DNA from: Planctomycetota bacterium | GTDB lineage: Bacteria > Planctomycetota > Phycisphaerae > WQYP01 | Direction: 5' to 3' | Assembly (NCBI GenBank): GCA_021790385.1 | Contig: JAJYDW010000028.1 | Location: forward strand, 1-48,647 | DNA length: 48,647 nucleotides | Position numbers and translations under genes: made by a program | The notes under the pieces: generated by a model | What the model saw: the letters and a program-made list of their open reading frames with translations, nothing else | What the model was told of the DNA's origin: nothing | The model's database searches: none | Shown here: one piece after another, positions 46,994 through 48,647 of the stretch | Numbering within the stretch: the stretch's first letter is position 1 | How the letters are laid out: every line of letters starts with the position of its first letter

Positions 46994-47910
46994 AACAATT
47001 CGCCTCCGCAGCCGGTGAAATGGGGCAATGATACCGCAAATATGGTGCGGGAGACAGCAATTTATTTTTGCACGGTGGTTTTATTGTTTGGTGGTAATCG
47101 CGGGCATTGCCGGGAATGGCTGCGCCGGCGATGGTGGGCCGGCCGCCACATCTTATACGTGGGTTACCGGTACATGCGTCACTTGATCTTGTCGTTGCAA
47201 TTTTTCCCAGGCAATCAGTCCGGCACTGCTGCGAATGGTGTTGCGGAATCACAGGTAAAGGGGCTGTCAAGGAATAACCTGTACCATCCGGCGGGCTTTT
47301 GGTAGCGGGGCATTGCATGTCGCTTCTTACAGACCCATGGCCAGGGTATGCGCGTCGCTCGTGCCTGGTCATCCGCCAAAACTCCTGCGCTGTATTCATA
47401 CACTTTATTTCCTGACAGCCCCTAAATGTCGGGGCGAATAATTTAGATTGGCGGTGTCGGACCATCGCGTATGCCGACAATCTGTTATTCCGTTTCCGCC
47501 TGAAGCAATACAAAACCGGCTTGTACTGGGGAATGTTGTTCGTGTCTGGTGCAACGATCGTGGTGTCGTGCCTGCGCTGATATTGTGCAACATTGTCCAA
47601 GCCCGCGATGGCTAAACGATTTGCTTTCTGTAAAACATTGGCTAAGATATAAGCGAGGGTTGAGTGAGTGCTGCTGGTAATGAAGTTGTTACCGCACTGA
47701 TGCTGTATCGGTGTTACTTGCAAAGACTTTGCCAGGTGGTTATCATCTTCAAGGCAGGGTTGATGAAGTGTGCAGTTGACGAAAAACTGATCTTCGTCAA
47801 TAATGCAAGGCTCTGGTTGGTTGCCCAGTGGCAAGGCCGGTTCAGGAGAGTTAAAACAGAGTTCAAGCAAGCGCTGAAAACACCTGAAGATTACAGGGTT
47901 TTGAGAACGC
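46994..47910. other. Long gene-free region upstream of the rRNA promoter
   Basis: About 917 nt. It holds the second MITE-like copy (47260-47422) and otherwise nothing I can name. A weak promoter-like pair, TTGCTT (47621-47626) and TAAGAT (47643-47648), is possible. Long open frames crossing this region lack ribosome sites and protein-like composition. Confidence 0.5.
47260..47422 (-). mobile_element. MITE-like element, copy 2
   Basis: 163-bp element, inverted relative to copy 1. Ends are GGGGCTGTCAAGGAATAA (left) and, on the opposite strand, GGGGCTGTCAGGAAATAA (right). The element is bounded by TAAA on both sides (47256-47259 and 47423-47426), consistent with a 4-bp target duplication. No coding capacity for a transposase. 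Confidence 0.75.
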
Positions 47911-47938
47911 TTGACAGAATTTAGCGGCGTGGTAATAT
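47911..47938 (+). promoter_or_regulatory. Probable rRNA operon promoter
   Basis: TTGACA (47911-47916, perfect) and TAATAT (47933-47938) are spaced by 16 nt. This is the best promoter match in the window, as expected for an rRNA operon. Transcription would start near 47945, ~575 nt before mature 16S. Confidence 0.7.
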
Positions 47939-48026
47939 GACCCTCCCAAGTCGGGTTTGCAAAATGAACCTGACATCGTGGAGCTAAACACCAGGCGAAA
48001 TTGCAGTGGTGATGAGCGGCGCGATA

Positions 48027-48139
48027 GATAGCCGATATATGTCGGCTATCCGAAATTGCCGGATGATGCCGGAGACCCGATGAGGGGTTCGGTAAAATAC
48101 GGCGAAGCGTCGGGATAAGCTTTTTGTTGCTCTTTGACA
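48027..48139 (+). promoter_or_regulatory. rRNA leader: hairpin and boxA antitermination site
   Basis: A 9-bp hairpin (GATAGCCGA/TCGGCTATC, 48027-48050) is followed by TGCTCTTTGACA at 48128-48139, a close match to the boxA element bound by NusB/S10 that prevents Rho termination in rRNA operons. Confidence 0.65.
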
Positions 48140-48299
48140 AGTGAACATGGATTGGACGCCACGAGAATGTGGCAGGCTGAATTTGCAGCACACGGTTTGT
48201 ATCAGCAATGGTAGAAATCGCAAGGCGGCCTGCGTCATGAATAGCACAGTTTAACGGCTGTGCGAATCAGGCACTCTCGTGTGCAAGTCGATTTTATCG

Positions 48300-48402
48300 A
48301 ACTCGAAATCCTCCCAGATTTCGAGTTTCGAGCCAAGTCACTTTGAGAAACCTGAAATACTGCATCAAACCGCCCGCTCTAGCCGGCGTCAGTGGTTTGA
48401 TG
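48300..48402 (+). other. Structured 16S leader hairpins
   Basis: Two strong stems lie between boxA and 16S: an 11-bp stem (AACTCGAAATC, 48300-48310, with 48317-48327) and a 9-bp stem (CATCAAACC, 48363-48371, with 48394-48402). They may take part in pre-rRNA folding or RNase processing; their partners downstream of 16S are outside the window. Confidence 0.45.
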
Positions 48403-48520
48403 TGGGTTGCAGCAGCCCGATTCCGGGATGTTGCAATAGGCTTTGCCATAGGCAAACCTTCAACATGCAGATAGAACCGGCCAAAGCGCGAAAGTGCAAG
48501 TAGCCGAATTCAACAGCATA

Positions 48521-48647
48521 TAATTGAAGAGTTTGATCCTGGCTCACAGTGAACGCTGGCGGCGTGGCTAAGGCATGCAAGTCGCACGGGGTAGCAATAC
48601 CCAGTGGCGCAAGGGTGAGTAATGGATAGCTAACGTACCTTGAACAC
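48521..48647 (+). rRNA. rrs: 16S ribosomal RNA, 5' end (truncated by window)
   Basis: The first ~127 nt of 16S. It opens TAATTGAAGAGTTTGATCCT and continues GAACGCTGGCGGCGTGG, GGCATGCAAGTCG and GGGTGAGTAATG, all conserved landmarks of helices near the 5' end. The exact 5' nucleotide is estimated from alignment to the E. coli start. At the end of the usual 27F primer site the sequence reads GGCTCAC instead of GGCTCAG. Confidence 0.95.

Noticed and set aside
47664..47924. 86-codon frame just before the rRNA promoter
   Set aside because: GTG start without a convincing ribosome site, no recognisable motif, and its end overlaps the promoter -35 box.
46959..48191. 410-codon minus-strand open frame across the rRNA upstream region
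   Set aside because: It runs through the MITE copy, the rRNA promoter and the leader, has no ribosome site, and its composition (many Cys, Arg, His, Pro) is not protein-like. Overlap with the DUF202 gene also argues against it.

Overview
The window looks like chromosomal DNA of a GC-rich, Gram-negative-type bacterium. I infer a planctomycete, most likely of the Phycisphaerae. The basis is the first ~127 nt of a 16S rRNA gene at the right edge, two PEP-CTERM proteins, a secreted Sel1-repeat giant, a TatC with a large periplasmic insertion, and the general gene style. This placement is inference and needs the full 16S. Starts are often GTG or TTG. Most genes are housekeeping genes and are intact.

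Layout, left to right. (1) 1-6312: the start of a truncated minus-strand gene, then gltBD (glutamate synthase) behind a good promoter and a structured leader. (2) 6326-8348, minus: a Fur-family regulator, a class V aminotransferase and a NifU-type Fe-S protein. (3) 8541-9536, plus: an unrecognised secreted protein with an internal domain duplication. (4) 9570-12870, minus: tsf-pyrH-frr-dinB-like-nudix, a translation and nucleotide operon from which rpsB is missing. (5) 13136-14703, plus: a small membrane protein and an M19 dipeptidase. (6) 14768-19948, minus: lysS, a LolC/E-type permease, a LolD-type ATPase and tatC. (7) 20513-24790: citrate synthase convergent with korDABC (2-oxoglutarate:ferredoxin oxidoreductase). 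(8) 24971-26599, minus: tRNA-Met, rpmE and prfA. (9) 27110-32171: tam, pgpA, pgsA and rimO (minus), then cdsA (plus), a phospholipid-headgroup cluster bracketed by a composite repeat. (10) 32268-37225: an alpha-helical repeat protein convergent with sucB-sucA (2-oxoglutarate dehydrogenase E2/E1). (11) 37803-46403, plus: the secreted accessory part, with a TPR protein, a 1399-residue Sel1 protein and two PEP-CTERM proteins. (12) 46598-46993: a DUF202 membrane protein. (13) 46994-48647: a long non-coding rRNA leader with a near-consensus promoter, boxA, hairpins and the start of 16S rRNA.

Functionally, central carbon and nitrogen metabolism dominates. Citrate synthase feeds a TCA cycle that has two alternative 2-oxoglutarate-oxidising enzymes (ferredoxin-linked KorDABC and lipoate-linked SucAB), and 2-oxoglutarate also supplies GltBD. 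CdsA, PgsA and PgpA form consecutive steps to phosphatidylglycerol.

The most unusual material lies outside conventional genes. There is a pair of ~163-bp MITE-like elements in inverted orientation (20095-20258 and 47260-47422). A family of 7-bp-period repeats occurs in intergenic DNA and has apparently become the C-terminal tail of lysS. A 171-bp element has perfect 17-bp inverted ends (26686-26856). A PEP-CTERM protein with a putative papain-like domain has an exactly duplicated PEP sorting motif. I found no CRISPR array, prophage or intact insertion sequence.
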